Source: Victivallis vadensis (lineage in GTDB: Bacteria > Verrucomicrobiota > Lentisphaeria > Victivallales > GWF2-50-93). Taken from it: DNA of 16,707 nt. The notes beneath the pieces were generated by a model. That model did no database searches. It was not told the DNA's origin and worked only from the letters and a program-made list of their open reading frames with translations. This document shows, one piece after another, positions 1 through 7,537 of the stretch. Both the position numbers and the translations under genes were made by a program. Numbering within the stretch: position 1 is the stretch's first letter; each line of letters starts with the position of its first letter. The stretch is taken from NCBI GenBank assembly GCA_020718525.1, contig DYRX01000052.1:1-16707 (forward strand). The letters are read 5' to 3'.

Positions 1-57
1 CTTTGTGAGAGAATATTTCATGTGATTTATCCTCAACTAATTGGAATTCCGCCCTAT

Positions 58-80
58 CAGGAATCAGTCGCTGATTCCTG
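58..80. repeat. Perfect inverted repeat, 10-bp arms, 3-nt loop
   Basis: The left arm CAGGAATCAG (58-67) and the right arm CTGATTCCTG (71-80) are exact reverse complements separated by TCG. The hairpin directly abuts a second perfect hairpin. No T-run follows on either strand, so a simple intrinsic terminator is unlikely. Confidence 0.8.
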
Positions 81-106
81 TGGAAAATGTTTTACGACAT
101 TTTCCA
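81..106. repeat. Perfect inverted repeat, 10-bp arms, 6-nt spacer
   Basis: The left arm TGGAAAATGT (81-90) and the right arm ACATTTTCCA (97-106) are exact reverse complements around the spacer TTTACG. The 10-6-10 geometry resembles the arm-spacer-arm layout of a tyrosine recombinase core site, but this is only a geometric analogy. It starts on the base after the preceding hairpin ends. Confidence 0.8.
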
Positions 107-167
107 GACAGCCGATCCATTTTCTGATTCAACTTTTTTCCATCCGTGCCTTTTCAAGACGTTTGAC

Positions 168-181
168 GATTTGCGCAAATC
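168..181. repeat. 14-bp perfect palindrome GATTTGCGCAAATC
   Basis: The 14 bases read the same on both strands with no spacer. It lies about 190 bp upstream of tRNA-Leu in non-coding DNA. It could be a protein-binding site, but there is no regulator gene nearby to support that. Confidence 0.55.
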
Positions 182-325
182 ACTCCTTGCCGCATTCGGA
201 AACTAGTGTCCTGGATCGCAAATTATTTATCTGAAAAACTATAGGAGCTCCCTTGACATTCCGGGAAGCTTGCATGAGAAGCGTTTGTTTACTAACTCTG
301 CAATCAATATCCCAAAAATAGAAAC

Positions 326-353
326 TCGACTTGAAGAACTTATATTTTAGAAT
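326..353 (+). promoter_or_regulatory. Probable sigma-70-type promoter of tRNA-Leu
   Basis: A -35-like TCGACT (326-331, 4 of 6 to consensus) and a -10-like TAGAAT (348-353, 5 of 6) are 16 bp apart. The predicted start falls a few bases before the tRNA at 369. The surrounding sequence is AT-rich, as expected for a promoter. Confidence 0.4.
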
Positions 354-368
354 AAGTTTACAGGGAAA

Positions 369-453
369 GCGCGAGTGGCGGAATTGGCAGACGCGCCAGA
401 CTTAGGATCTGGTGCCGAAAGGCGTGGGAGTTCGAGTCTCCCCCCGCGCACCA
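369..453 (+). tRNA. tRNA-Leu (anticodon UAG)
   Basis: This is a class II tRNA of 85 nt with encoded CCA (451-453). The acceptor arms are GCGCGAG (369-375) and CCCGCGC (443-449), with one A-C mismatch at pair 6:67. The D-arm contains the usual AATTGGCAGA segment. The anticodon stem CCAGA/TCTGG encloses loop CTTAGGA, so the anticodon is TAG (403-405), reading CUN leucine codons. A long variable arm and the T-arm GGGAG/CTCCC with loop TTCGAGT are present. It converges with the SGNH hydrolase gene on the opposite strand. Confidence 0.95.
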
Positions 454-550
454 TGTTTGATCCTGCCATCGTACGTATTCAGCGACTGATTGCGGCTTGT
501 GCTGAAAATGAAATTGTCCCCTATATTCGACTGCCGCCAGAGAATCCAGA

Positions 551-1658
551 TCAACGAAAAATCCGCTCCGGTCTGAAATCTTTTATAAAAGTGCAGTCCG
601 ACGGCGGAATCGGAATCAATTTTTCTCCGCATATTTTTCCTTCTGGAAATGAAGCTAGAATGATGTCGGTAACAAGACGGTGTCCTGCCGGAGAAAGATG
701 GCTTTGATCGGCAAAGATCGGGATATCGGGATTGTATTTTTTGAACTCAGAGAAGTATGGAAGAAAATCAATTGCAGGGATATTGTTGTCTTTGGCGAAA
801 TTGGAAAGCAGTTTTTGGGGTTGTGACTTTTCTTCCGGGCTGTCAAGTTGAAAGGCGAAGGGCATGATGAGGATGATGAACGGAATCTTGGAATCTGCGG
901 CAATATTTCTAATTTTCTCAATTTCCGACAAGTTTTCCCTCCAGGCGGCATGAATTTCAGGCGAAATACTGTCCTTGCATAGCTGGGAAACTTCGTATTC
1001 ATTGACATTCCGGCATAGATCTCTGAGAGGGCGCACAAGTGTTTCGAACGCGCTTGAATGCTCAAGCATGAAGCCATATAGTCCTCGAACAGAGGATTTA
1101 GTATCAATGCCCATGAAATTCTCTGTCCCTCCGTATTCAAAAACGACCTTGTATCTTTCGACTACATCGTTCAAGCAGAATTGGAGAAAAATAGCGTCAG
1201 GCTTGAGCTTCATTCCTTCTGTTTCGAGATATTTCAATTCTTGAAATGTCGAATAGCCAGGAACAGAGGCATTGAATATTTGACAGGAACTGCCTTTCGC
1301 CTGAAGTTCCGATTCCAATATTTGAGGATAGACTAAATTCAAATCCAAGATGCAGTCGCCCCATGAAACAGAGTCGCCAAGAACTAGTATTTTAGTCTGC
1401 CGCGTGCACAGATTCAGCGGGAACTTCATTGTCTCGGAATCCAAAGCTGTTTGTCTTAAATGGACCTTCGTCAAAGCGTTTAAGCCTCCATAAAAGAGTA
1501 GGATCGGGCACAACATATCCAGATCTGCCATGCGCGGAGGCAGGTGAGGTCCGGAAAACTCTGCAGAAGATTTCAGCGGCACCAAAAAAAAGAAGCGCGG
1601 GAATCGAGGAAAATAGCAAGAATTTGAATATTTTTTTGATTTTATATTTTCGAGTCAT
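551..1658 (-). pseudogene. Membrane-anchored SGNH/GDSL hydrolase, split by a +1 frameshift
   Basis: Two overlapping minus-strand frames together make one protein. The first (start 1658, stop 1392-1394) begins with basic residues and one membrane segment at about residues 10-32, followed by the juxtamembrane region expected of this family (TNSFGFRDNEVP). The second carries the catalytic domain: the nucleophile block GDSVSWG, the glycine block (NASVPGYS), the FCLNDV block and the C-terminal DQSH block with its Asp and His. Dropping one base at the TAA stop (GAC-T-AAA) joins them into about 368 residues. SGNH hydrolases act as esterases or acyl/acetyl-hydrolases; the anchor places this one at the cell envelope. 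A good Shine-Dalgarno (AGGAG) precedes the 1658 start. Possible explanations are a true inactivating mutation, a sequencing or assembly error, or programmed shifting. The shift is clearly visible; its cause is not. Confidence 0.85.
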
Positions 1659-1716
1659 TTAGCTCCTCTTCACATCTTTTTGGACTCATTTAGAATTGCC
1701 GGATGAGACAATTGCC

Positions 1717-3312
1717 TTATTCCTTACTTGTTAATTCAGAGAGCTTCTGCTTGCAGTCTGAGCGCTGATACCAGTTTTCACCAGAGATATTCAGAGCCCT
1801 GGCATAATCTCTCTTTGCGAAATCTGTATTGTTCCTGACTTGGTGAAGAATGCCCCGGAGATAAAAGGTATCTGGCGACGTAGGATCTAGCTTGACAGCC
1901 ATGTCCAGGTCGGCAATTGCGCCTGAGATGTTTCCCTGTCGTGCAAGAACGAACCCACGCCAATGATAGGCTTGTTCGCATCCGCTGTCCAGCGTCAAAG
2001 CATTGCAGAGGTAATGCAGAGCCATCCCCAGATTCCCGTTCTTGGCAAGCGGAATTGCTTTCGCCAGATAATAATCTGGTCTGAGGAAGTCAGGCGGATT
2101 GCGATATATCTCGAGTTCCTTCCACAGAGAATTGATAGTGGCTGGCTCTGGAAATGAGCTCACCACATGTTTTGCCGGGAGCAAAAGCGCCGCAGGCAAT
2201 ATGAGGAATAGGCCAGTTCGGAGAAGGCGCGGCTTTTTCTCTGCAGTTAGGACAATTCCGCACAGAGCCGCAGGCACGAAGACCGCCATAGACCGACTGA
2301 GGTCGCCTGCGATCACAAGGCTTATTGCGAGAGTCCCAAAAAAAATAATCCAAAGAGCCGCACGCCAGAACCACGGACTTTTAGAGCATGCCAGCCAGAG
2401 GAAAGCCACTAACAGGAAAATACCGCAACGGTTGCCATACCATATACCCTCGATGTAACGTGCAAACGGCACCTTGGAAAGGTTTGCAGGATTCATCTGT
2501 CCGCTCAGATACCATATCGAATAGTCACCCAAACTCAAGGACAGGCTCAGCCTGATCACTGCATATAACAAGACTGCGCATACGACTAAGATGGATTCCT
2601 GGAATATCTGCCGGTATTCCCGCCCCTCAATCCTGGCGAAATAAATCCAGCGGATTATTAGACTTAATGGCAGGGCGATCACGAAACGTTCGTCAATCCA
2701 CGGACAAAGCAGGCAGGCTGAAACCAGCGCAAGCTGAGGCTTTGCAAAAACCGCAACTAGAAGTCCCAGAACGAGCCAGAAATCGAAGTAAGCCAGCCAT
2801 CCGACCGACACGAAAAACCATGATGACGCACCAAGTATCAGTGTGGAGAAAATCGTCAGCAGGCGGCTTTTCGTTGCCTGGAATGCAAGATGGGCTATCA
2901 TCGCAAGACTTAAAAAGCAACCTATAATGGGTAAACACAGAAAGAGCGGCTTTGGGATGTGCAGATTATGGCATATCACAGGGAAGAGAAGCCGCCACTG
3001 GATGGCCATGTTGCTTGGATTGGATACAGGCGCGAACGGCGCGTCCACCTGTTTAAGCGTGTCCACTGCTCTGTTGAGCTCTGGCGCGGAGCGCGCCTCC
3101 GGGATATTCAGACCGCGCCACAGCACTGCTTTCGGTGGAAATATCAGGCAAAGCATCAAAGCCGAGAAAAACGCGGCAGTGCAGATAAAAAAAAGATATC
3201 CTTTCGGACTTTTGAAGTCATGAGCTAAGACGGGTGCAGTTCCTTGGCCGGCTCCTGTTCCCAAATCTGATACCGACGGCAAAGAGCTAGTGGTAGTATT
3301 TTTTAGTTTCAT
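1717..3312 (-). CDS. Multi-pass membrane protein with C-terminal TPR repeats
   Basis: From the Met at 3312 this is a protein of 531 residues. About ten hydrophobic segments run from residue 38 to about 390. A soluble tail from about residue 412 then holds two to three tetratricopeptide-like units, with typical spacing in segments such as AYHWRGFVLARQGN, ISGAIADLDMAVKLDP and TFYLRGILHQ. The layout, polytopic domain plus TPR, recalls GT-C-like membrane glycosyltransferases with a TPR tail, but I see no diagnostic catalytic motif, so the function is unknown. The start is uncertain. No clear Shine-Dalgarno lies before 3312, whereas an in-frame ATG at 3453 has AAGG four bases upstream but would add 47 residues running out of a palindromic region. 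The SGNH hydrolase start lies 58 bp downstream on the same strand, so the two may share a transcript and an envelope-polymer role. Confidence 0.75.
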   Translation of the reverse strand: MKLKNTTTSSLPSVSDLGTGAGQGTAPVLAHDFKSPKGYLFFICTAAFFSALMLCLIFPPKAVLWRGLNIPEARSAPELNRAVDTLKQVDAPFAPVSNPSNMAIQWRLLFPVICHNLHIPKPLFLCLPIIGCFLSLAMIAHLAFQATKSRLLTIFSTLILGASSWFFVSVGWLAYFDFWLVLGLLVAVFAKPQLALVSACLLCPWIDERFVIALPLSLIIRWIYFARIEGREYRQIFQESILVVCAVLLYAVIRLSLSLSLGDYSIWYLSGQMNPANLSKVPFARYIEGIWYGNRCGIFLLVAFLWLACSKSPWFWRAALWIIFFGTLAISLVIAGDLSRSMAVFVPAALCGIVLTAEKKPRLLRTGLFLILPAALLLPAKHVVSSFPEPATINSLWKELEIYRNPPDFLRPDYYLAKAIPLAKNGNLGMALHYLCNALTLDSGCEQAYHWRGFVLARQGNISGAIADLDMAVKLDPTSPDTFYLRGILHQVRNNTDFAKRDYARALNISGENWYQRSDCKQKLSELTSKE

Positions 3313-3476
3313 GATGAGATTGGGAGTGAATGGCCAATTGCAATAGTCAAAAGCGAAGCAGATGAAGGAAATTATGAAATTCAGACAAGTCGCAAAACCG
3401 CAGGCATACCCTCTGGGGTATGTCGAGGATTTTGGGGTAAAGTATGATCTCATAAGACCTTCATCTCTAAATGGTT

Positions 3477-3507
3477 GCCTGCCTGTGCGTCGCACGCAGA
3501 CAGGCGG
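3477..3507. repeat. REP-like imperfect palindrome
   Basis: GCCTGCCTG (3477-3485) pairs with CAGACAGGC (3497-3505) with one mismatch, and the inner TGC/GCA pair encloses a short GTC loop. It is GC-rich compared with its flanks. It shares the CCTGC...GCAGG outline with the second palindrome about 100 bp away. Confidence 0.6.
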
Positions 3508-3511
3508 TTCA

Positions 3512-3620
3512 ATTGGGAGCATGCTTCATATTTCCGCCAAGGGCAAGACCACATGGGTATGCCCCTGCCAAAAATATTCTTGCCTGCGTACGGCGCGCAA
3601 GCAGGTGCGTGCTCTCCAAT
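3512..3620. repeat. Long-range imperfect inverted repeat, about 13-nt arms
   Basis: ATTGGGAGCATGC (3512-3524) matches the reverse complement of GCGTGCTCTCCAAT (3607-3620) with one inserted base and one mismatch. The interior holds GGGCA/TGCCC pairs and the second REP-like palindrome. The whole block could fold as one structure or be a short MITE-like element. Confidence 0.45.
3580..3605. repeat. Second REP-like palindrome
   Basis: CCTGC (3583-3587) and GCAGG (3601-3605) pair around the GC-rich core GTACGGCGCGCAA. The outline is close to the palindrome at 3477-3507, which suggests that both belong to one repeat family. Confidence 0.5.
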
Positions 3621-3733
3621 GGCTTCCGCAACAGCTCGCTTTATGACTTTTGCAAATGATTCTATTATATGCCTAATATGACTAAGGGTGACATTGGAAA
3701 TTAAGTAAAGTTCCATTTTGAAAGCCATAGACA

Positions 3734-5095
3734 CTACGGGATGAGCCACTTGCCCTTTTGTGACGATTCGTAAATTTTAGAAAATGCCTTTTCTGCGCCA
3801 AGCTGTGCAAGCTTCCGGCTTTTCTTCAGCGTGAGGGGCGGCAAAGAGCCCACGGATGCGAAAAACTTGTTTTTTGCATGGCGGTCAGTCCCGAAATCAT
3901 ATTCCGCCCATTTTCCGCAGTAGTCATAACCTGCGAATTTCGCAAGAATCGAATGGCCTACAACGACTTTCGCGCCGTCCAAAAAATATTTATTATACTT
4001 TAGAAGTGGTTCGCGGTCAATGGGATCTGCGAAAGGCTGACCATCCTTGTTCATCTCCGTCCCTATGTTTATCGGCAGAGCTCTTCTGACGGATTCGTTC
4101 ACAAATTCATCAAGCTTCGCTATTTTGAGCTTTCTGAGTTCAGTATCCTTGAAGTTCCAGTTTCTATCGGGAATGATGTTCACTGCTTCGGCGCCTGCCG
4201 AGACTGAGGCGTCGAGATATGCGGATGCATTTTTTTCTGCTTCACTGCACCCGTCGAGCCAGGCGACCATGGGAATAGTTCCTGCATTTTTTGCCCAGAA
4301 AAAGAAGTCAGCGGTGGGTGGAAAGCTGTCAGGACCTGGCTGGAGATATCCGAGGCCCCCTTTTTTTGCGAATTTCGCACGGATTGCCTCGTCGAAAGAC
4401 GCTTTGCTTGCAAGAAGGGATTTGACAGATGCAATGTCCTTCGATAGTATTTCCGACCAGAATTTGACGAGTTTTTCTTTGTCCGGAAAGTTTTTTTCCG
4501 CCTTTATCGCGTATGCCGAGACGATATGGCGCTCGGTTGCGTTTCCAGAGGGGGTTAGAGGGAGGACGTCTTTTTTGTAGTCGAGGGCAATTTGCGGGAC
4601 TTTTGCATTTATTCTCGAGACCAGCGCGATGTTGCGCTCGGACGCCGCCTTTTTGAATTGCTCAAGCTTTTCGGATTCCTTGGAGTTCTTTTTGAGAGGG
4701 GCGGAAAATCCGCCTGCAATTACGTAGTTCACACCTGGCTCGCCGGGGGAATTGATTTCCTGCTCTGCGAATTTCGCAAAGAAGGATCTTGTCTCGACTC
4801 CGACAGCGGATCTGAGTCCCAGCACCTCGCATGCGAGCTGGAACTCCTCGATGCCGTCAATTACGTCGAATTCGATTACGCCTGCCGCATAGAGGGCATT
4901 TTTCCTGGATTCCCATGCGATGCGGAATGGGGACCAGCCTTTTGAATTGTATGAGAAAAAGGAATGGAAATGCATGTTGATCAGTTCGCCAGCAGTCGGG
5001 AGCTCGGTCTTTGACTGGACAAGCTCTTCAAAAGCTTCCAGCCTTGTCTCGTAGTTGAATGAATCGAGCTTGGAATCCAAATCACAAGTTTTCAT
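3734..5095 (-). CDS. PHP-domain protein with altered metal motif
   Basis: This protein has 453 residues. The N-terminal motif NMHFHSFFSYNSKG (H42, H44) matches the DxHxH opening of the PHP metal-dependent phosphoesterase superfamily. The following VIEFDVIDGIEEF (73-85) aligns with the usual TDHD..G segment, but Phe76 replaces the expected His. SAVGVETRSF (E101) matches the third metal-ligand block. The C-terminal half contains NIGTEMNKDGQPF and a VVGHSIL segment that could supply another His. Known PHP proteins include histidinol phosphatase, nucleases and the proofreading domain of DNA polymerases; this one fits none of those by length or layout, so its substrate is unknown. The start has a good Shine-Dalgarno (AAGGA, seven bases before the ATG). 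It is the last gene of a co-directional run, 29 bp after the ABC permease. It contains three copies of the 13-bp palindrome TGCGAAATTCGCA, each encoding Ala-Lys-Phe-Ala. Confidence 0.85.
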   Translation of the reverse strand: MKTCDLDSKLDSFNYETRLEAFEELVQSKTELPTAGELINMHFHSFFSYNSKGWSPFRIAWESRKNALYAAGVIEFDVIDGIEEFQLACEVLGLRSAVGVETRSFFAKFAEQEINSPGEPGVNYVIAGGFSAPLKKNSKESEKLEQFKKAASERNIALVSRINAKVPQIALDYKKDVLPLTPSGNATERHIVSAYAIKAEKNFPDKEKLVKFWSEILSKDIASVKSLLASKASFDEAIRAKFAKKGGLGYLQPGPDSFPPTADFFFWAKNAGTIPMVAWLDGCSEAEKNASAYLDASVSAGAEAVNIIPDRNWNFKDTELRKLKIAKLDEFVNESVRRALPINIGTEMNKDGQPFADPIDREPLLKYNKYFLDGAKVVVGHSILAKFAGYDYCGKWAEYDFGTDRHAKNKFFASVGSLPPLTLKKSRKLAQLGAEKAFSKIYESSQKGKWLIP

Positions 5096-5124
5096 TGTAG
5101 TATCCTTTTCTTATTCATTATTGC

Positions 5125-6591
5125 TTATTCCGCAGGCACTTGCAGTCCTTTGCCAGATTCGGCAGAAGGCTTTTTATTTCGGGATGAGGCACGGACAATC
5201 AGGCAGTAGATGAAGAATACCGCCTGAAAGATCAAGCAGGCATATGCAAGTTCAGTCTTCATTGAAAGCTCCTCTGCTCCGGCATATACTGTGAGAGGGC
5301 AGACTAGAAGAGAAATGTCCTGGGCGTTCTTCTGTGAAACCAGGATGAATATGGATGCAATGGTCGGAAGGGCGATCGAGATGAGTGAAGTGGCGATTCC
5401 CGAGCTGAGGAGACTGATTCTCGATACGATTGCATTCCCTGAGAGCGTCCAGAACAAAAAGACCGTGGCGGTCGCCATCACCGGAATTTCATTGAGCGAC
5501 TTGGTATTGTTAAGGAAAAATTCGGTCAAGGTGCTTGTCAGGAAATAAGTTGCCAGCCAGAGATGCATCGAGCTCTTTGAGACTCCAAAAAAGAAGTTCA
5601 TCAATCTGCCTGCCAATCCCTTGAATACTGTATTTGAGACGGGTGGCGGTGGCTCTGTAGATCGGACTCCCGGAACAATTATGGCGGATAGAAAGAGTGG
5701 AGGGACTGTAAGAACATAGAAAACGCCCATCTTCCAGTAGGAATAAAATAATTCCTTTGGCAGAAAATCTGTTGATGAAAGGGCCAGCAGGATCAGCGAT
5801 GATGCGGTCAGGAAGATCCTGAGATTGCGAGCGGGATTTTTGCTGTATGTGTCGAGCATGGCGGCTGAGGATAGGTGCGATAGGATAAAGTAGTAGGAAG
5901 ATAAAATTAGAAGCGCGATGAATGTGCCGAAGAGCTCTGCGGAGTTTCCGAATTCGTTTCTAGAAAAAACGAATGTGAAAGCGAAAATGATGGTGAGAAG
6001 GATGAGGAGTCCGAAGGGGGCGCCCATTGCCTGCATGATTTTTTTTGAGACTGGAAATGACGCGAACATAATCCCAAGCTGTGTGAGCAGTATTGTGAAA
6101 AGGAGGAGAGCGGCGAGGGCGATGAGGATGTCGAGGGAGGAGACTCCCCTTAGAAGATAGCACATCATGAGAAAAGGGGCGCTCATGACGATTATGAAGA
6201 CGGAGAGCAGGAGAGACGCCTGTAGTTTTCCAGAGACGATGTGCCTGGGAGCGATTCCAGTGATGATGAAAAGGTCGTACTCTCCTTTACTGCGCTCGTT
6301 TTTGAAGCGGTTGGAGGATTCCGCAGGAAGGAAGGCACAGCAGAGCAGCCAGAGCACCATGAATATGATCTGGAACAGAATCAGTCCGACGGGTTCGGAA
6401 TCGCCCTGGTTTCCGGACTGCGAGTAGAGGACTCCCGAAATGACGACGATGGAGGAGAGGAGGGACGCGACAAGTATGAGCGAGTTGAAGACGTTGCTTC
6501 TGAGAGACTGGCGGATTTCCCGCACAAGGAGAGGATTGAGCCTGTCGTCAAAAAACTTTTTTGCGCCCATGGCTTCTTCATTTCTTGGCAT
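5125..6591 (-). CDS. ABC-2 type transporter permease
   Basis: This is a 488-residue polytopic membrane protein with roughly twelve hydrophobic segments, the first at about residues 35-55. The soluble N-terminus has LNPLLVREIRQSLRS, a pattern common in ABC-2 permeases just before the first helix. A long cytoplasmic loop between the second and third helices holds SSNRFKNERSKGEYD, also typical of the coupling region of this class. It pairs with the ATPase gene upstream: the coding regions overlap by 14 bp, and a GGAG sits six bases before this ATG within the end of the ATPase gene, so translational coupling is likely. Such systems usually export lipids, polysaccharides, drugs or peptides, or affect gliding and the envelope. 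No substrate can be inferred. Confidence 0.88.
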   Translation of the reverse strand: MPRNEEAMGAKKFFDDRLNPLLVREIRQSLRSNVFNSLILVASLLSSIVVISGVLYSQSGNQGDSEPVGLILFQIIFMVLWLLCCAFLPAESSNRFKNERSKGEYDLFIITGIAPRHIVSGKLQASLLLSVFIIVMSAPFLMMCYLLRGVSSLDILIALAALLLFTILLTQLGIMFASFPVSKKIMQAMGAPFGLLILLTIIFAFTFVFSRNEFGNSAELFGTFIALLILSSYYFILSHLSSAAMLDTYSKNPARNLRIFLTASSLILLALSSTDFLPKELFYSYWKMGVFYVLTVPPLFLSAIIVPGVRSTEPPPPVSNTVFKGLAGRLMNFFFGVSKSSMHLWLATYFLTSTLTEFFLNNTKSLNEIPVMATATVFLFWTLSGNAIVSRISLLSSGIATSLISIALPTIASIFILVSQKNAQDISLLVCPLTVYAGAEELSMKTELAYACLIFQAVFFIYCLIVRASSRNKKPSAESGKGLQVPAE

Positions 6592-7513
6592 TTGAATCTC
6601 CAGTTACTCTCAGGAAGATGTCTTCGAGATTTTCTTCGATGAGATGCCAGTCAATGACAGGAACACCTCTGAGGATGAAACTCTTCAGCATGTCTGCGAT
6701 GGCATTGTCGTCCCCGTCGAATTTGAATCTGAGCGATTCCCCCACAAAGCAAATCTCACCTGCATTTGGTGTTTCAAGGAGCATCATCCGAAGTTCTTCT
6801 TCAGGAAGCATAGCCCGCAAAGAGATGGTTCTCTTTGATTTGAGCTTTTGCTTGATCGAATCAATTTTTCCTGACGCCAGGATTTTTCCTTTGTCAATGA
6901 TTGTGACCGAATTGCACATTTCCGAGAGTTCGGAAAGGATGTGCGAGCTTACTAGGATTGCCTTGCCTCGGAATGCAAGAGCTTTGACCAGCTCGCGCAG
7001 TTCGATGCGGGCTTTGGGGTCGAGGTTAGCCGCCGGTTCGTCGAGAAGGAGGACATCTGGGTTGTTCACGAGAGCCCGGCCTAGGCAGACCCTCTGCTGC
7101 ATGCCGCGGGAAAGTTCTGTTATGAGCTTGTCCCTGAGCTTGTCGAGTCCGGTGAATTCTTCTATCTCGCCCACAGTCTGAGTCCTGTTAATGCCAAATA
7201 TTTCGTATGCTCTGGCGAAAAAGTCAAGATATTCATGGACTGTGGTGTAATCGAAGCCTACAAACCAGTCGGGGACGAATCCGATTCTTTTTCTGACTTC
7301 CCGAGGGGCGTCGCTGATTGAATATCCCATGATGCTGGCGTCTCCGGAGCTTGGGCTGTCAAGGGTCGCGAGAATGCGCATTGTGGTTGTTTTCCCTGCT
7401 CCGTTCGGACCGATGAAGCCATGGACTTCGCCGGGATGGAAGCTGAAGTCAATCTCGTCAACGGCAAGGAAGTTCTTGAACTTCTTGCTCATTTTTTTTA
7501 TCAGACATGCCAT
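6578..7513 (-). CDS. ABC-2 type transporter ATP-binding protein
   Basis: This is a 311-residue nucleotide-binding subunit. The Walker A motif is GPNGAGKTT (35-43), the signature is LSRGMQQR, Walker B is VLLLDEPAANLDP and the switch histidine is in SSHIL. The Q-loop position reads IGFVPDWF, so Asp stands where Gln is usual. After the core domain, about 80 residues form the C-terminal extension common in exporter ATPases of the CcmA/NatA type. It would energise the permease encoded immediately downstream. An AGGAG about ten bases before the ATG supports the start. The amidohydrolase gene ends 24 bp upstream on the same strand, so the pair sits inside a longer transcription unit. Confidence 0.93.
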   Translation of the reverse strand: MACLIKKMSKKFKNFLAVDEIDFSFHPGEVHGFIGPNGAGKTTTMRILATLDSPSSGDASIMGYSISDAPREVRKRIGFVPDWFVGFDYTTVHEYLDFFARAYEIFGINRTQTVGEIEEFTGLDKLRDKLITELSRGMQQRVCLGRALVNNPDVLLLDEPAANLDPKARIELRELVKALAFRGKAILVSSHILSELSEMCNSVTIIDKGKILASGKIDSIKQKLKSKRTISLRAMLPEEELRMMLLETPNAGEICFVGESLRFKFDGDDNAIADMLKSFILRGVPVIDWHLIEENLEDIFLRVTGDSNAKK

Positions 7514-7537
7514 TGAATGGCTTCTCCTTTATGATTG

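Larger units (their letters stand above)
1..368. other. Non-coding stretch with palindromes upstream of tRNA-Leu
   Basis: I see no convincing gene here. The only plus-strand open frame (22-234, 70 codons) has no ribosome binding site, has odd composition and runs across two perfect hairpins. The stretch contains adjacent inverted repeats (58-80 and 81-106), a 14-bp perfect palindrome (168-181), a T6 run (134-139) not directly behind a hairpin, and a probable tRNA promoter near its right end. It may be the tail of a larger intergenic or mobile-element remnant that continues beyond the window. Confidence 0.6.
3313..3733. other. 421-bp intergenic region with structured repeats
   Basis: Open frames exist on both strands, but each runs through strongly palindromic DNA and none shows a domain I recognise. 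A minus-strand frame (3450-3749) also overlaps the end of the PHP gene. The region contains two REP-like palindromes (3477-3507 and 3580-3605) and an imperfect long-range inverted repeat (3512-3524 with 3607-3620). The promoter of the TPR membrane protein should be here, but I could not pick a convincing one. Confidence 0.55.

Noticed and set aside
22..234. 70-codon plus-strand frame at the left edge
   Set aside because: It crosses two perfect hairpins and a palindrome, lacks a ribosome binding site and shows no recognisable domain.
253..258. Perfect -35-like TTGACA upstream of tRNA-Leu
   Set aside because: No acceptable -10 box lies 16-18 bp downstream; the pair at 326-353 fits better.
375..707. 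Plus-strand frame beginning MAELADAPDLGSG
   Set aside because: Its start is the translated tRNA-Leu gene, a well-known false protein. The rest runs antisense into the SGNH hydrolase gene.
3450..3749. 99-codon minus-strand frame between the PHP gene and the TPR protein
   Set aside because: It overlaps the end of the PHP gene and runs through REP-like palindromes. The first half has a protein-like look, but there is no ribosome site and no known family.
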